Assembly (NCBI GenBank): GCA_002709045.1 | Contig: PAPJ01000069.1 | Span: 1-35,074, forward strand | Origin: Planctomycetaceae bacterium | Lineage (GTDB): Bacteria > Planctomycetota > Planctomycetia > Pirellulales > Pirellulaceae | Direction: 5' to 3' | DNA: 35,074 nt | Shown here: in pieces, positions 25,731 through 33,255 of the stretch | Numbering within the stretch: the stretch's first letter is position 1 | Layout of the letters: every line of letters starts with the position of its first letter | Position numbers and translations under genes: made by a program | Notes under the pieces: model-generated | Databases searched by the model: none | What the model was told of the DNA's origin: nothing | What the model saw: only the letters and a program-made list of their open reading frames with translations

Positions 25731-27737
25731 CTAGCGGGAGTCCTTTTCTGTCTGTTCCTGTATTTGGTGATAGAACATAGCTTCGTGGATACGACTTGCG
25801 TCGTAATTGGGATTGATCGTTGGCATTTGTGCGCCAACGGTACTTCGCCAGCGTCGAAGGTCTCGTTGCAAATCTTTCGCTATTCCCGGCAGTGTATTGA
25901 TAAGGTTGACGGTTTCCCCAATGTCTGTGGAAATGTCATATAGTTCAGCAGGTGTACCGTCAAAGTGTTCGATCAGGCGATACGGGCCTTTTCGAATCAC
26001 GCCATGTGGGGAAGCTCCACCATGGTGGTAGTGAGGGTAATGCCAATACAGTGCTTCACGTTGCAAAGGCTGTTGATTCGTGAGAACCGGTAGCAGGCTC
26101 ATTCCGTCCAGATCTTCCCTTGGCGGCTGTTTTTGACCGGAAACAGCACGCAGTGTGGGAAAGAAATCCTCACTGGTTACGGGTTCATTGGACGTCGTAC
26201 CTGCGTGGATAACGCCTGGCCAGCGAATGATTAATGGTACACGGTAAGCGCCTTCGTAAGCTGACCCCTTTCCGTCTCTTAAGGGACTGTTGTTAGTTTT
26301 CTGTGGTGTATCAGCATAGTGATTGCCGCCGTTGTCGGAAGCGAAAATCAATAACGTTTCGTCATCTAATTTTAAACGCTTCAGTGTTTTTATGATTCGG
26401 CCGACGTTTTCGTCGAGGCTCTGAATCATTGCTGCGTTGACAGTATTGCGTTGCAGATGTTCCGGTTTGAGTTTCTTTTCAAATTTCCTGATGTATTCCA
26501 TTTTCCCCTCAGTCGGACGATGAGGGGTGAAATACGAGAGGAAAGTGAAGAATGGCCGCTCGTGCTTTCGTTCAATGCTTTTGATCACCTCGTCGGTCAG
26601 GCGATCGGTAAGATAATCACCCTGCTCCCCTTTCAGATTACGTACCATTGGCCAGGGATAGAAGTAAGTACCGGGCCAGCCAGCCTGAGTTTCGGCCAGA
26701 GTATGTTCGAAACCCTGAGTCGCGGGAAAGTGTTTTTCACCACCAAGGTGCCATTTGCCAAAATAGAAAGTTTCATAACCGGTTTCCCTTAACATTTCAG
26801 CCAGCGTAATCTCCTCATGAGGGAGGTAATGTCGTTGCCAGTCTGGCGGTGAGAGCGCCGCGTAGGGGAATTCCAATCCGCTGAGGAAATCTGTGATATG
26901 GAGCCTCGCCGGGGATTTGCCTGTCAAAACTGCCGCACGTGTCGGTGAACATACAGTGGCCGCAGAATAAGCATCGGTGAAACGGATGCCCTGCGAAGCC
27001 AGTCGATCGATATTGGGCGTCTCGTAAAAATCGCTGCCATAACAGCTAAGATCACGCCAACCCAGATCATCTGCCAGAATGAAGATAATATTGGGTTTAG
27101 TCGAAACGACTAAAGGTAAGCCTGACGGCTTTTTTTCAGTTTCGGGAACAGAAATATTACTGGTAAAGTCGTGATTAGTACTGCCAATATTATCAAGAGC
27201 GATGTATTTCCCATCGTAGGGACCGCTCCCGAATGCGGTTACCTGCCATTTGATGATCTTTGTCCAGTCCGCTTTGTCTTTGGCCCAAACAGGAGTGTTG
27301 AATTGTGAGATGGGCATGGAGATTTGTTTCCATAGATTAAGTTTCCCACCAATGGTCGAGAACTTAAAGACACTGACGTGTTCATCATCACTGTGTATTT
27401 GAAAGTTAAAACTGCTTTCGATATTGGTCTTAATCCAAAAGGTAATCTGACGGCTCTCAGAAAGATTCAGTGCCTTTGTTTCAGAACCCATGCCGAAGTA
27501 CTCGGTGGTTCCGGCATTCTGTTTGATAGTTGTATTAATCGCTTGTTTACCAGCTTGAGTTTGAGGACCGGCGGCGGTTACTGACAGCGATGCAGTGTGT
27601 GTCGTAACGATACCTGCCGTCGCATTCGGTTGCTCGAAACTATCGATCGTCAGCCTGATTGGTGACTGTGCCAGCGTTGGAACTGCAAAGGACTGAAGCA
27701 TCAATATGATGGCGAAGAGGAAAAAGGAGTGTCTCAT
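25731..27737 (-). CDS. Secreted sulfatase with N-terminal binding module
   Basis: A 668-residue arylsulfatase-type enzyme. The ATG at 27735-27737 gives a normal signal peptide (MRHSFFLFAIILML...TLAQ). A TTG 19 codons upstream would overlap the predicted promoter and is rejected. Residues about 28-185 are the shared binding module. The sulfatase domain begins PNIIFILADDLGWRDL (about 215-230, metal-binding Asp pair) and has CSPTR (263-267), the motif whose Cys is turned into formylglycine. It also has FGKWHLGG, DNGGNH, and a C-terminal subdomain with ELYDISTDIGETVNL. The family removes sulfate esters from sugars or aromatics with Ca2+. Formylglycine maturation needs a generating enzyme encoded elsewhere. 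It is first in the operon behind an extended -10 promoter and is followed 20 bases on by the DUF1592-type gene. The target is probably a sulfated polysaccharide (inference). Confidence 0.93.
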   Translation of the reverse strand: MRHSFFLFAIILMLQSFAVPTLAQSPIRLTIDSFEQPNATAGIVTTHTASLSVTAAGPQTQAGKQAINTTIKQNAGTTEYFGMGSETKALNLSESRQITFWIKTNIESSFNFQIHSDDEHVSVFKFSTIGGKLNLWKQISMPISQFNTPVWAKDKADWTKIIKWQVTAFGSGPYDGKYIALDNIGSTNHDFTSNISVPETEKKPSGLPLVVSTKPNIIFILADDLGWRDLSCYGSDFYETPNIDRLASQGIRFTDAYSAATVCSPTRAAVLTGKSPARLHITDFLSGLEFPYAALSPPDWQRHYLPHEEITLAEMLRETGYETFYFGKWHLGGEKHFPATQGFEHTLAETQAGWPGTYFYPWPMVRNLKGEQGDYLTDRLTDEVIKSIERKHERPFFTFLSYFTPHRPTEGKMEYIRKFEKKLKPEHLQRNTVNAAMIQSLDENVGRIIKTLKRLKLDDETLLIFASDNGGNHYADTPQKTNNSPLRDGKGSAYEGAYRVPLIIRWPGVIHAGTTSNEPVTSEDFFPTLRAVSGQKQPPREDLDGMSLLPVLTNQQPLQREALYWHYPHYHHGGASPHGVIRKGPYRLIEHFDGTPAELYDISTDIGETVNLINTLPGIAKDLQRDLRRWRSTVGAQMPTINPNYDASRIHEAMFYHQIQEQTEKDSR
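27183..27656 (-). other. FNFQIH binding module, copy in sulfatase
   Basis: About 158 residues (28-185) from IRLTIDSFEQ to IALDNIG. Landmarks are YFGMGS, FWIKTN, SSFNFQIHSDD, HVSVFKFST, DWTKIIKWQVTAFGSGPYDG. It is placed directly after the signal peptide and before the sulfatase domain, with a ~25-residue linker. Confidence 0.78.
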
Positions 27738-27800
27738 TGCTTGAATACGCGCGGTCGCTGACTGAAATAAACGTGTTAATACGTAAAGTTGCAAAGGTGT

Positions 27801-27809
27801 ATTATATCA
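27801..27809 (-). promoter_or_regulatory. Extended -10 promoter of the sulfatase operon
   Basis: On the minus strand TGATATAAT is a perfect extended -10 element. Transcription would begin near 27794, leaving a ~57-base leader before the sulfatase ATG. The -35 region at the right distance is poor, as is usual for extended -10 promoters. It lies just beyond the stop of the Gfo/Idh/MocA gene, so the operon can be transcribed apart from that gene. Confidence 0.5.
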
Positions 27810-27850
27810 GCCAAAGCCTAATAGATTGGCGTATCTTCGATGTTGTTGAT

Positions 27851-28900
27851 TTAGAGCGAAATTTGTGCGGCCTGCTCCGAAGAATCGAGCATTGCGATAA
27901 TCGCGGCAACCGCTGCTCTGCCATCATCGGCGGATCCGCAATCGGTTTGTTCCCCCCGGATTCTTCCTATAAAAGCCGACATCTGATCGGTATAGGCCTG
28001 CATGCGGCCGTCGGAAACAAAGGCCTGAGAGGCGTCGTCAAATGCGACCTTAGGTTGTTCATATACCACTTCGGTCGTCCCGTCTTTGCCGAGGATGATT
28101 TGTCCAAACGGATTTGCGTCGATGATGCCATCATCGCCCATGATTCTGAATCGAAAATCCTCGTTTTCAAAACCAGGCGTAGGACAAACACTGGAAGACC
28201 AGAACTGAGCCATCAGGCCATTGCTAAACTCCCAGAGTGCCATCGTAGTGTTTTCATTTGGATTAGTCTCGCGGAAAGTACCACAATGTGCTGTGACCTT
28301 ACAAATGTCTTGTCCGGTCCACCAGCGGCAGAGATCGATATTATGAGGGCCGCTGTTGAGTATATGCCCTTTACTGCGAGGATCGTTCCACCAGTTCCAG
28401 GCTCCTCCAAAACCTTCATCATCTCTCAATGCCTGAATATCGAACAATGCCGCCATCTGAATACAGCGCACGGTGCCAATTGCACCACCAGCTATAAGCG
28501 TTTGCACGGTTTGATTAGACTGCCGAAAGCGTTGATGGTATCCTACCGCAAGCGTCAGTCCACGCGAATGGAAGGCGTCAATCAACCTGTCACAGTCATC
28601 AAGGCTCGTTGCAAGGGGTTTCTCAATTAATGCATGTTTTCCAGCCTCAGCTGCCAACAGGGCTTCCTCGACGTGAACGTGATGTGGTGTCGTGATGACC
28701 ACGGCGTCGATGTCAGTTCGCTGGATAAGTGTTCTTGCATCCGACTCACATTCAATATCATAGTCGGCGGCTAAGGTTTTACTACGACTGCCTTCTGCGA
28801 CGGCCGTTATCATCGCTTTTGGAGAGCGTTTCGCTGCTTCGACATGTGTTCGGCCCATGAATCCTGAGCCGGTTACACCTATACGGATTGTTTCTGCCAT
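27851..28900 (-). CDS. Gfo/Idh/MocA family NAD(P)-dependent oxidoreductase
   Basis: A 349-residue cytoplasmic enzyme. The ATG at 28898-28900 (MAETIRIGVTGSGFMGR) begins the Rossmann fold directly; an upstream frame adding 32 residues is rejected. Visible features are the nucleotide-binding GVTGSGFMG (8-16), VVITTPHHVHVEEALLA (67-83), the EKP motif (93-95), AVGYHQRF and GHILNSGPHNIDLCRWW, with the conserved His for catalysis. Enzymes of this family oxidise or reduce sugars, inositols and related compounds, and some oxidise sugars at C3. It lacks a signal peptide, unlike its neighbours. It lies 113 bases upstream of the sulfatase on the same strand and diverges from the racemase-like gene. The substrate is unknown. 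Confidence 0.9.
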   Translation of the reverse strand: MAETIRIGVTGSGFMGRTHVEAAKRSPKAMITAVAEGSRSKTLAADYDIECESDARTLIQRTDIDAVVITTPHHVHVEEALLAAEAGKHALIEKPLATSLDDCDRLIDAFHSRGLTLAVGYHQRFRQSNQTVQTLIAGGAIGTVRCIQMAALFDIQALRDDEGFGGAWNWWNDPRSKGHILNSGPHNIDLCRWWTGQDICKVTAHCGTFRETNPNENTTMALWEFSNGLMAQFWSSSVCPTPGFENEDFRFRIMGDDGIIDANPFGQIILGKDGTTEVVYEQPKVAFDDASQAFVSDGRMQAYTDQMSAFIGRIRGEQTDCGSADDGRAAVAAIIAMLDSSEQAAQISL

Positions 28901-29102
28901 AGTTTCTGATTGCCTTTTGAGGTGTCGTGACACGTCAATTGTAGCTCGAACGAGATTCAAACACAGGGAAACTTTGGCGTATTCCACTTGTTGCACTGTT
29001 GGTAGCGGAGGCAGCGTACAAACTAAGTAACGTTCGCCCTTGGCTTGTTATCGTGCCGTGGACACAACTGCAATGCCCTATCGGCTCAGAGTTATAAAGT
29101 AC

Positions 29103-29131
29103 TTCAAACCCCCAATGTCAATTAGTATTAT
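29103..29131 (+). promoter_or_regulatory. Possible sigma-70 type promoter of racemase-like gene
   Basis: TTCAAA (29103-29108) and TATTAT (29126-29131) are separated by exactly 17 bases. Two -35 positions and one -10 position differ from consensus. If used, transcription starts near 29138. The ATG at 29146 would then have almost no leader, which favours the ATG at 29191 for the downstream gene. Confidence 0.3.
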
Positions 29132-29190
29132 AGGAAGTAAAACCAATGCTGGGCCCGGGGTTAACCTTAGATCAATTGGAAACCAAGAGA

Positions 29191-30666
29191 ATGCTAAACA
29201 AGTGGATTGTCACCGTATTAGTTTTGCTGACGTCAACGCAGCTGCCAGCGCAAGATCCTGTGAAACGTGCCGCCAGAGAAGAAGTAACGGCAACCTATGA
29301 GGGTGTACGGACATCGCAGATAAGAAGGTATCCAATCGGAGTTTTCGATTCTGGTACGGGTGGCTTAACGATTTTGGAACAGATTCTCAAGTCCGACGGC
29401 TTTAATAATCGTACTCACCATCCTCAGGGTGACGGCAAATCCGATTTCGAGAAAGAGTCGTTCATTTTTCTGGCGGATCAAGCCAACATGCCCTATGGTA
29501 ACTACCCGGTTATTAAGAAGGAACAGTTTTTGGATGACTTGATTGTCAAGGATGCAGACTTCTTACTCGGTAAAGAATATTTCAGTCTCTCTGGTCAAAA
29601 TCGTCAATGGAGTAAATCTCCGGTGAAGGCGATTGTGATTGCCTGTAATACGGCAACGGCCTATGGTCAGGCGGATATAGAGCAGGTCGTGCAGGCTTCC
29701 GGATTAGATATTAAAGTTATTGGAGTGATTGACGCCGGTGCTAAAGGAGCGATCGAAGTGTTAGCACAGGGTGAAGATGCCAGTATCGCTGTGGTGCCAA
29801 CCAAAGGGACAGTTCTTTCAGGGGCTTATCCCAGAGCTATTAAGGCAAACGCGGAACAAAATCACCTGAAACAAAAAATAAATGTGTTTCAGCAGGGCGC
29901 GCTTGGTTTAGCTGGTTCAATCGATGGCGCTCGTGAGTTCATTCAAATTGAAAAACCTGATAACTTACCACGGGATGATTACCGAGGTCCGTCTTCGGAT
30001 AATGACGAGGCGCCGATTGACCTTTCTATTCTTCGTCGATACGGTTTTGACTACTCTGAAAATCGACTGTTATTCAACGGTTCAGAGCTGAAGCCCACCA
30101 ACATTCAACTCAATTCTGTGGAGAATTACATTGCTTATCATTTGACGACATTGATGGAACAAATGCGTATAGCGAAAGAGGCTCCACCTCTCAAGTCAGT
30201 AGTGATGGGCTGTACTCATTTTCCGTTCTACCAAGATGCATTTGCCAACGAGTTGCGGCGATTGAGAAATTACAAAGAGAACGATGAATATGTTTACCGA
30301 GGACTCATGGCTGAAAAGATCAAATTGATAGATCCGGCCTTCTTTACTGCGCGCGAACTATATCAAAGCTTGTCTGAAGACAAAAGGCTCAATAGTAAAG
30401 CTGCTAACGCTCAGGGGACGAGAGGCGAGTTTTACGTGACGGTTCCGTCGGAAGGTCAGAGTAGAGAGAGGTTAAACGACGTGGGAGGGTTTACTTATGA
30501 GTTTAAATACGGGCGTTTGTCAGGCGAGGTGAGTTCTGATTTTCGCGCGGTGCCGTTTGATGAATCCAATCTTGGTACGGGAGTCCTTAGAAGGTTGCAA
30601 GAACGAGTACCCACCGTCTGGTCGCTGCTGTCCGAATTCCGGGAACAAAGTGATAAAGTAAAGTAA
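29191..30666 (+). CDS. Exported glutamate racemase (Asp/Glu racemase) homologue
   Basis: A 491-residue protein. The ATG at 29191 starts a clean signal peptide (MLNKWIVTVLVLLTSTQLPAQ). An ATG at 29146 has a better ribosome-binding site (AGGAAG) but would prefix 15 partly acidic residues; the choice is open. The MurI signatures are all present: IGVFDSGTGGLTIL (49-62, Asp53-Ser54), LADQANMPYGN (94-104), VIACNTATAYG (149-159, Cys152) and VMGCTHFPF (338-346, Cys341). Both catalytic cysteines of a cofactor-independent racemase are therefore kept. Cytoplasmic MurI is about 270 residues. Here there is an insertion of roughly 30-40 residues after the first motif, another of about 60 near 255-315, and a long C-terminal extension. 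The reaction would be L-Glu/D-Glu interconversion, but in the periplasm. The physiological role is unknown. It diverges from the oxidoreductase gene. Confidence 0.82.
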   Translation: MLNKWIVTVLVLLTSTQLPAQDPVKRAAREEVTATYEGVRTSQIRRYPIGVFDSGTGGLTILEQILKSDGFNNRTHHPQGDGKSDFEKESFIFLADQANMPYGNYPVIKKEQFLDDLIVKDADFLLGKEYFSLSGQNRQWSKSPVKAIVIACNTATAYGQADIEQVVQASGLDIKVIGVIDAGAKGAIEVLAQGEDASIAVVPTKGTVLSGAYPRAIKANAEQNHLKQKINVFQQGALGLAGSIDGAREFIQIEKPDNLPRDDYRGPSSDNDEAPIDLSILRRYGFDYSENRLLFNGSELKPTNIQLNSVENYIAYHLTTLMEQMRIAKEAPPLKSVVMGCTHFPFYQDAFANELRRLRNYKENDEYVYRGLMAEKIKLIDPAFFTARELYQSLSEDKRLNSKAANAQGTRGEFYVTVPSEGQSRERLNDVGGFTYEFKYGRLSGEVSSDFRAVPFDESNLGTGVLRRLQERVPTVWSLLSEFREQSDKVK

Positions 30667-30674
30667 GACGCTAC

Positions 30675-30779
30675 ATGGGGATGACCTGGTGGACTTATCT
30701 GGCAATACCTATCGTTGGCTTTTCCGCATTTGCTTTCTATGGGTTGCTATGGGCGTTATCAGCTAACCAATGCGTTTAA
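30675..30779 (+). CDS. Possible 34-residue single-pass membrane peptide
   Basis: A short frame starts eight bases after the racemase-like stop and ends at TAA 30777-30779, seven bases before the convergent DUF1592-type gene. The product starts MGMTWWTYLAIPIVGF and continues hydrophobic to LLWALS, then a short polar end (ANQCV). It fits one transmembrane helix with flanking tryptophans. No good ribosome-binding site is seen for the first ATG, so it would rely on coupling to the upstream gene. It could be fortuitous. Confidence 0.35.
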   Translation: MGMTWWTYLAIPIVGFSAFAFYGLLWALSANQCV

Positions 30780-30786
30780 TCACACA

Positions 30787-33252
30787 TCAGTTTTTTTGAA
30801 ACGGTTCACTGTTCACGATTAATTGGATCAAATCCCGCAGCCCGCTTTGATTATCGAGTTGCGTTAGGATGCGATCAATCTGCGGACGATCGCTTATGTC
30901 AAGTTGGCGGCCGAGTGCATAAGTCATAAGTTTTTCTGTAATACATCGGTTGAATTCATCCTGCCGCGTCAGAAGCAACTTTCGAAATTCCGCCAGTGTG
31001 TTAAAAGAATCCCCGCCCGGAAGCTTACCAGCCGAATTGATTGTGAGATTGCCTTCGTAGGTATCCCGCCAACTTCCAATCGCATCAAAATTTTCCAGTG
31101 CAAATCCAAGTGGATCAATCTTTCGATGGCACTCAGCACATGTCGCCACTTGCCGATGTTTTTCCAGTAGATCACGAACGGTAGAGGCGCCGCGTATATC
31201 GGGCTCCACGGCTGGCACGTCCGGTGGCGGTGGGGGAGGCTTATAACCTAGTAACTTTTCGAGTACATAAATTCCGCGGACAACCGGGGAGGTGTCAACG
31301 CCGTTAGCAGATGCCGTCAGGAACGAGCCATGACTTAATATGCCGCCACGCTGGGTGCCGTTAAGTGTAACGCGTTGGAGTTGATTGCCTTGAACTCCCG
31401 AGATACCGTAATGCAAAGCGAGTTCACGGTTAAGAAATGAATAATCGGCACTAAGAAACTCATGCATGGGGAGGTTGTATTTCATCAAATGATTGAAAAA
31501 TGCCTCGGTTTCACCACGCATCGCCTGTTCCAGGTTGTCACGGTAATAGGTAAGGAAATCTTCGGCCGGTGGCATGGTGCCGATGTTATCCAAATCTAAC
31601 CAACGTCTGACAAAGTGCTGTACAAATCTCCCGGCACGCGGGTCATCCAGCATACGAGTAACCTGAGCAGGTAAGCTGCTTCTTAATTCCCCGATAGCGG
31701 CAAGGTTGAGAAGTGTTTCATCAGGTGGCGAAGACCAAAGGAAATAGGAAAGCCTTGAGGCTAAAGCAAGATCATTTAAAGCACCCTCCCCCAGATTTAT
31801 GTAAAGAAACCCGGGCGAACATAATATTGCCTGGCAACCAAGCTGATAGGCCTCGAGAGGTTTCACACCTTGGGCAATTTTGTCCTCAACTAGTTGCACG
31901 ACTGGCTCTAATTCACCGGCTACAGGCGGACGACGAAATGCTTTGGTCGCGAAAGATTCAAGGTAGGATCGAAACGCCGCCGGTTTCACCAGTTCAAGCG
32001 ATAGTTTTCCGTAAAGTGTCTGGTGGCCGTCAGGAGGCCAATCATCAAAATGGGGACCGTCGACTTGAATTTCCCATATGCGGAGACGTGGCCCCCGATA
32101 TGCTTTTAAGACGCCATGAGCCTTTTCATTACCACCCTTCATACCCATAAATGGTCGAAAGTCTTCCAGGTCATATTGAGGGAGAGTAAGAACACGAACC
32201 ATTCGTTTTGCTGACATCGGTCCATTGCGGAAACGTACTTCAGGCTCAAAACCGGCCTCTAGGTATACCTCCCATTCAAACCATTGAGGTTCCTCATTAG
32301 TAAGTTCGATCCGTGCCAGCGAGACCATCTGTGAAACGTTGCCGGTGCTTTCCACGCTGCCGCGGCGATCAACACCGGCAATTTCCATCACTAATGGATC
32401 TCCATTGCGGAAGTCTCCTAAAGCGTCACCATATTCGTGTATCCGGGAAACAGCCGCCGCTCTGACGCGAATGGTGTAATCACCACTATGAGGAACACCA
32501 CCTTCCCTGAACAGAGGTAGGAATCCGATGTGTCCACCACGATAATGTCGTCCGAACAAGTCGGTATAGGGTGTCTCAGGTATATAGCGAAATCGGTCGA
32601 CCTGAAAGAGCTTCACTAGACCGTTGGCATCTTTACCGCTGAAGTAAAAGGGTGAGTGTTGCGAATAATGCTTTGTTTTCGGACGCTCTTTGAAATGGGT
32701 TGCACGTTGAATAGCCTGTTCAGCGGCTTCAAAATAATGCTCCATAAGCCTGCCTGAAGTTACCAACTCAGCACCGTTGTTGTCGAAGCCGTCCACCTCT
32801 ACTTCTTCAGGAAAGTCTTCAGCAGGGTTCCAATTCTTAACATTTACTCCCAGCAAATCTCCGATTGTCTGCCGATATTCCCAGGAATTTAGACGACGAA
32901 GAACGCTATGCCCGCTATTTCCCTGAATTCTAGCCTGCGCCTGGGCGACTCGATTAGTATAAAACGTAATGGCCAGAGCGCGTTCTTTGGCCGTCGGTTG
33001 CGATGCAGTTTCCGGAGGCATCGACTGCAAATTTAATTGGTCGACGATTTCCTGATAACGTTCTAGCTCATCAAGCGTGTTTATTTCAGTAGATAGGGTG
33101 TCAAAACGTCGGTCGGCTTTTTGTATTTTCTTGCCATGACATTGAACACAGTACTTGATAAGAAATTCAGGGGTATTTCCATCAGCACTGATGGGGGAAC
33201 CGGAGAGAAGGAGTGTAACGAGCAGCAGTGGCAGGGATGTTTTCATACCCAT
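30787..33252 (-). CDS. Planctomycete cytochrome-type DUF1587/1595/1592/1588/1585 protein (second copy)
   Basis: An 821-residue exported protein. The start is ATG 33250-33252; the Met two codons later has AAGG six bases upstream and may be the true start. A signal peptide ends ISADG. CVQCHG (35-40) is the N-terminal haem motif with SMPPE after it. DUF1587 lies at about 115-180 (LRRLNSWEYRQTIGDLLG), DUF1595 at about 425-485, DUF1592 at about 490-620 (LSYFLWSSPPDETL), DUF1588 at about 634-735 (RGGILSHGSFL, CAECHRKIDPLGFALENFD with CxxCH at 705-709), and DUF1585 at the end. It is shorter than the other copy in the linker regions. It follows its DUF1552 partner with a three-base gap, so the two are coupled. 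Its stop faces the plus-strand racemase unit with no terminator between. Function is not established; electron transfer is likely. Confidence 0.92.
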   Translation of the reverse strand: MGMKTSLPLLLVTLLLSGSPISADGNTPEFLIKYCVQCHGKKIQKADRRFDTLSTEINTLDELERYQEIVDQLNLQSMPPETASQPTAKERALAITFYTNRVAQAQARIQGNSGHSVLRRLNSWEYRQTIGDLLGVNVKNWNPAEDFPEEVEVDGFDNNGAELVTSGRLMEHYFEAAEQAIQRATHFKERPKTKHYSQHSPFYFSGKDANGLVKLFQVDRFRYIPETPYTDLFGRHYRGGHIGFLPLFREGGVPHSGDYTIRVRAAAVSRIHEYGDALGDFRNGDPLVMEIAGVDRRGSVESTGNVSQMVSLARIELTNEEPQWFEWEVYLEAGFEPEVRFRNGPMSAKRMVRVLTLPQYDLEDFRPFMGMKGGNEKAHGVLKAYRGPRLRIWEIQVDGPHFDDWPPDGHQTLYGKLSLELVKPAAFRSYLESFATKAFRRPPVAGELEPVVQLVEDKIAQGVKPLEAYQLGCQAILCSPGFLYINLGEGALNDLALASRLSYFLWSSPPDETLLNLAAIGELRSSLPAQVTRMLDDPRAGRFVQHFVRRWLDLDNIGTMPPAEDFLTYYRDNLEQAMRGETEAFFNHLMKYNLPMHEFLSADYSFLNRELALHYGISGVQGNQLQRVTLNGTQRGGILSHGSFLTASANGVDTSPVVRGIYVLEKLLGYKPPPPPPDVPAVEPDIRGASTVRDLLEKHRQVATCAECHRKIDPLGFALENFDAIGSWRDTYEGNLTINSAGKLPGGDSFNTLAEFRKLLLTRQDEFNRCITEKLMTYALGRQLDISDRPQIDRILTQLDNQSGLRDLIQLIVNSEPFQKN

Positions 33253-33255
33253 GCC

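Noticed and set aside
27738..27794. TTG-start extension of the sulfatase
   Set aside because: It would begin at about the predicted transcription start and put 19 polar residues before a normal signal peptide.
27737..28630. Long plus-strand open frame opposite the oxidoreductase gene
   Set aside because: It lies antisense to a clear Gfo/Idh/MocA gene, has no recognisable domain and shows the uneven composition of a shadow frame.
29040..29062. TTGGC...GTGCC resemblance to a -24/-12 promoter
   Set aside because: The GG to GC spacing is eleven bases instead of ten and the -12 TTGC is missing.
31713..32150. 145-codon plus-strand frame inside the second DUF1592-type gene
   Set aside because: Antisense to well-conserved DUF1595 and DUF1592 regions; no ribosome-binding site or domain.
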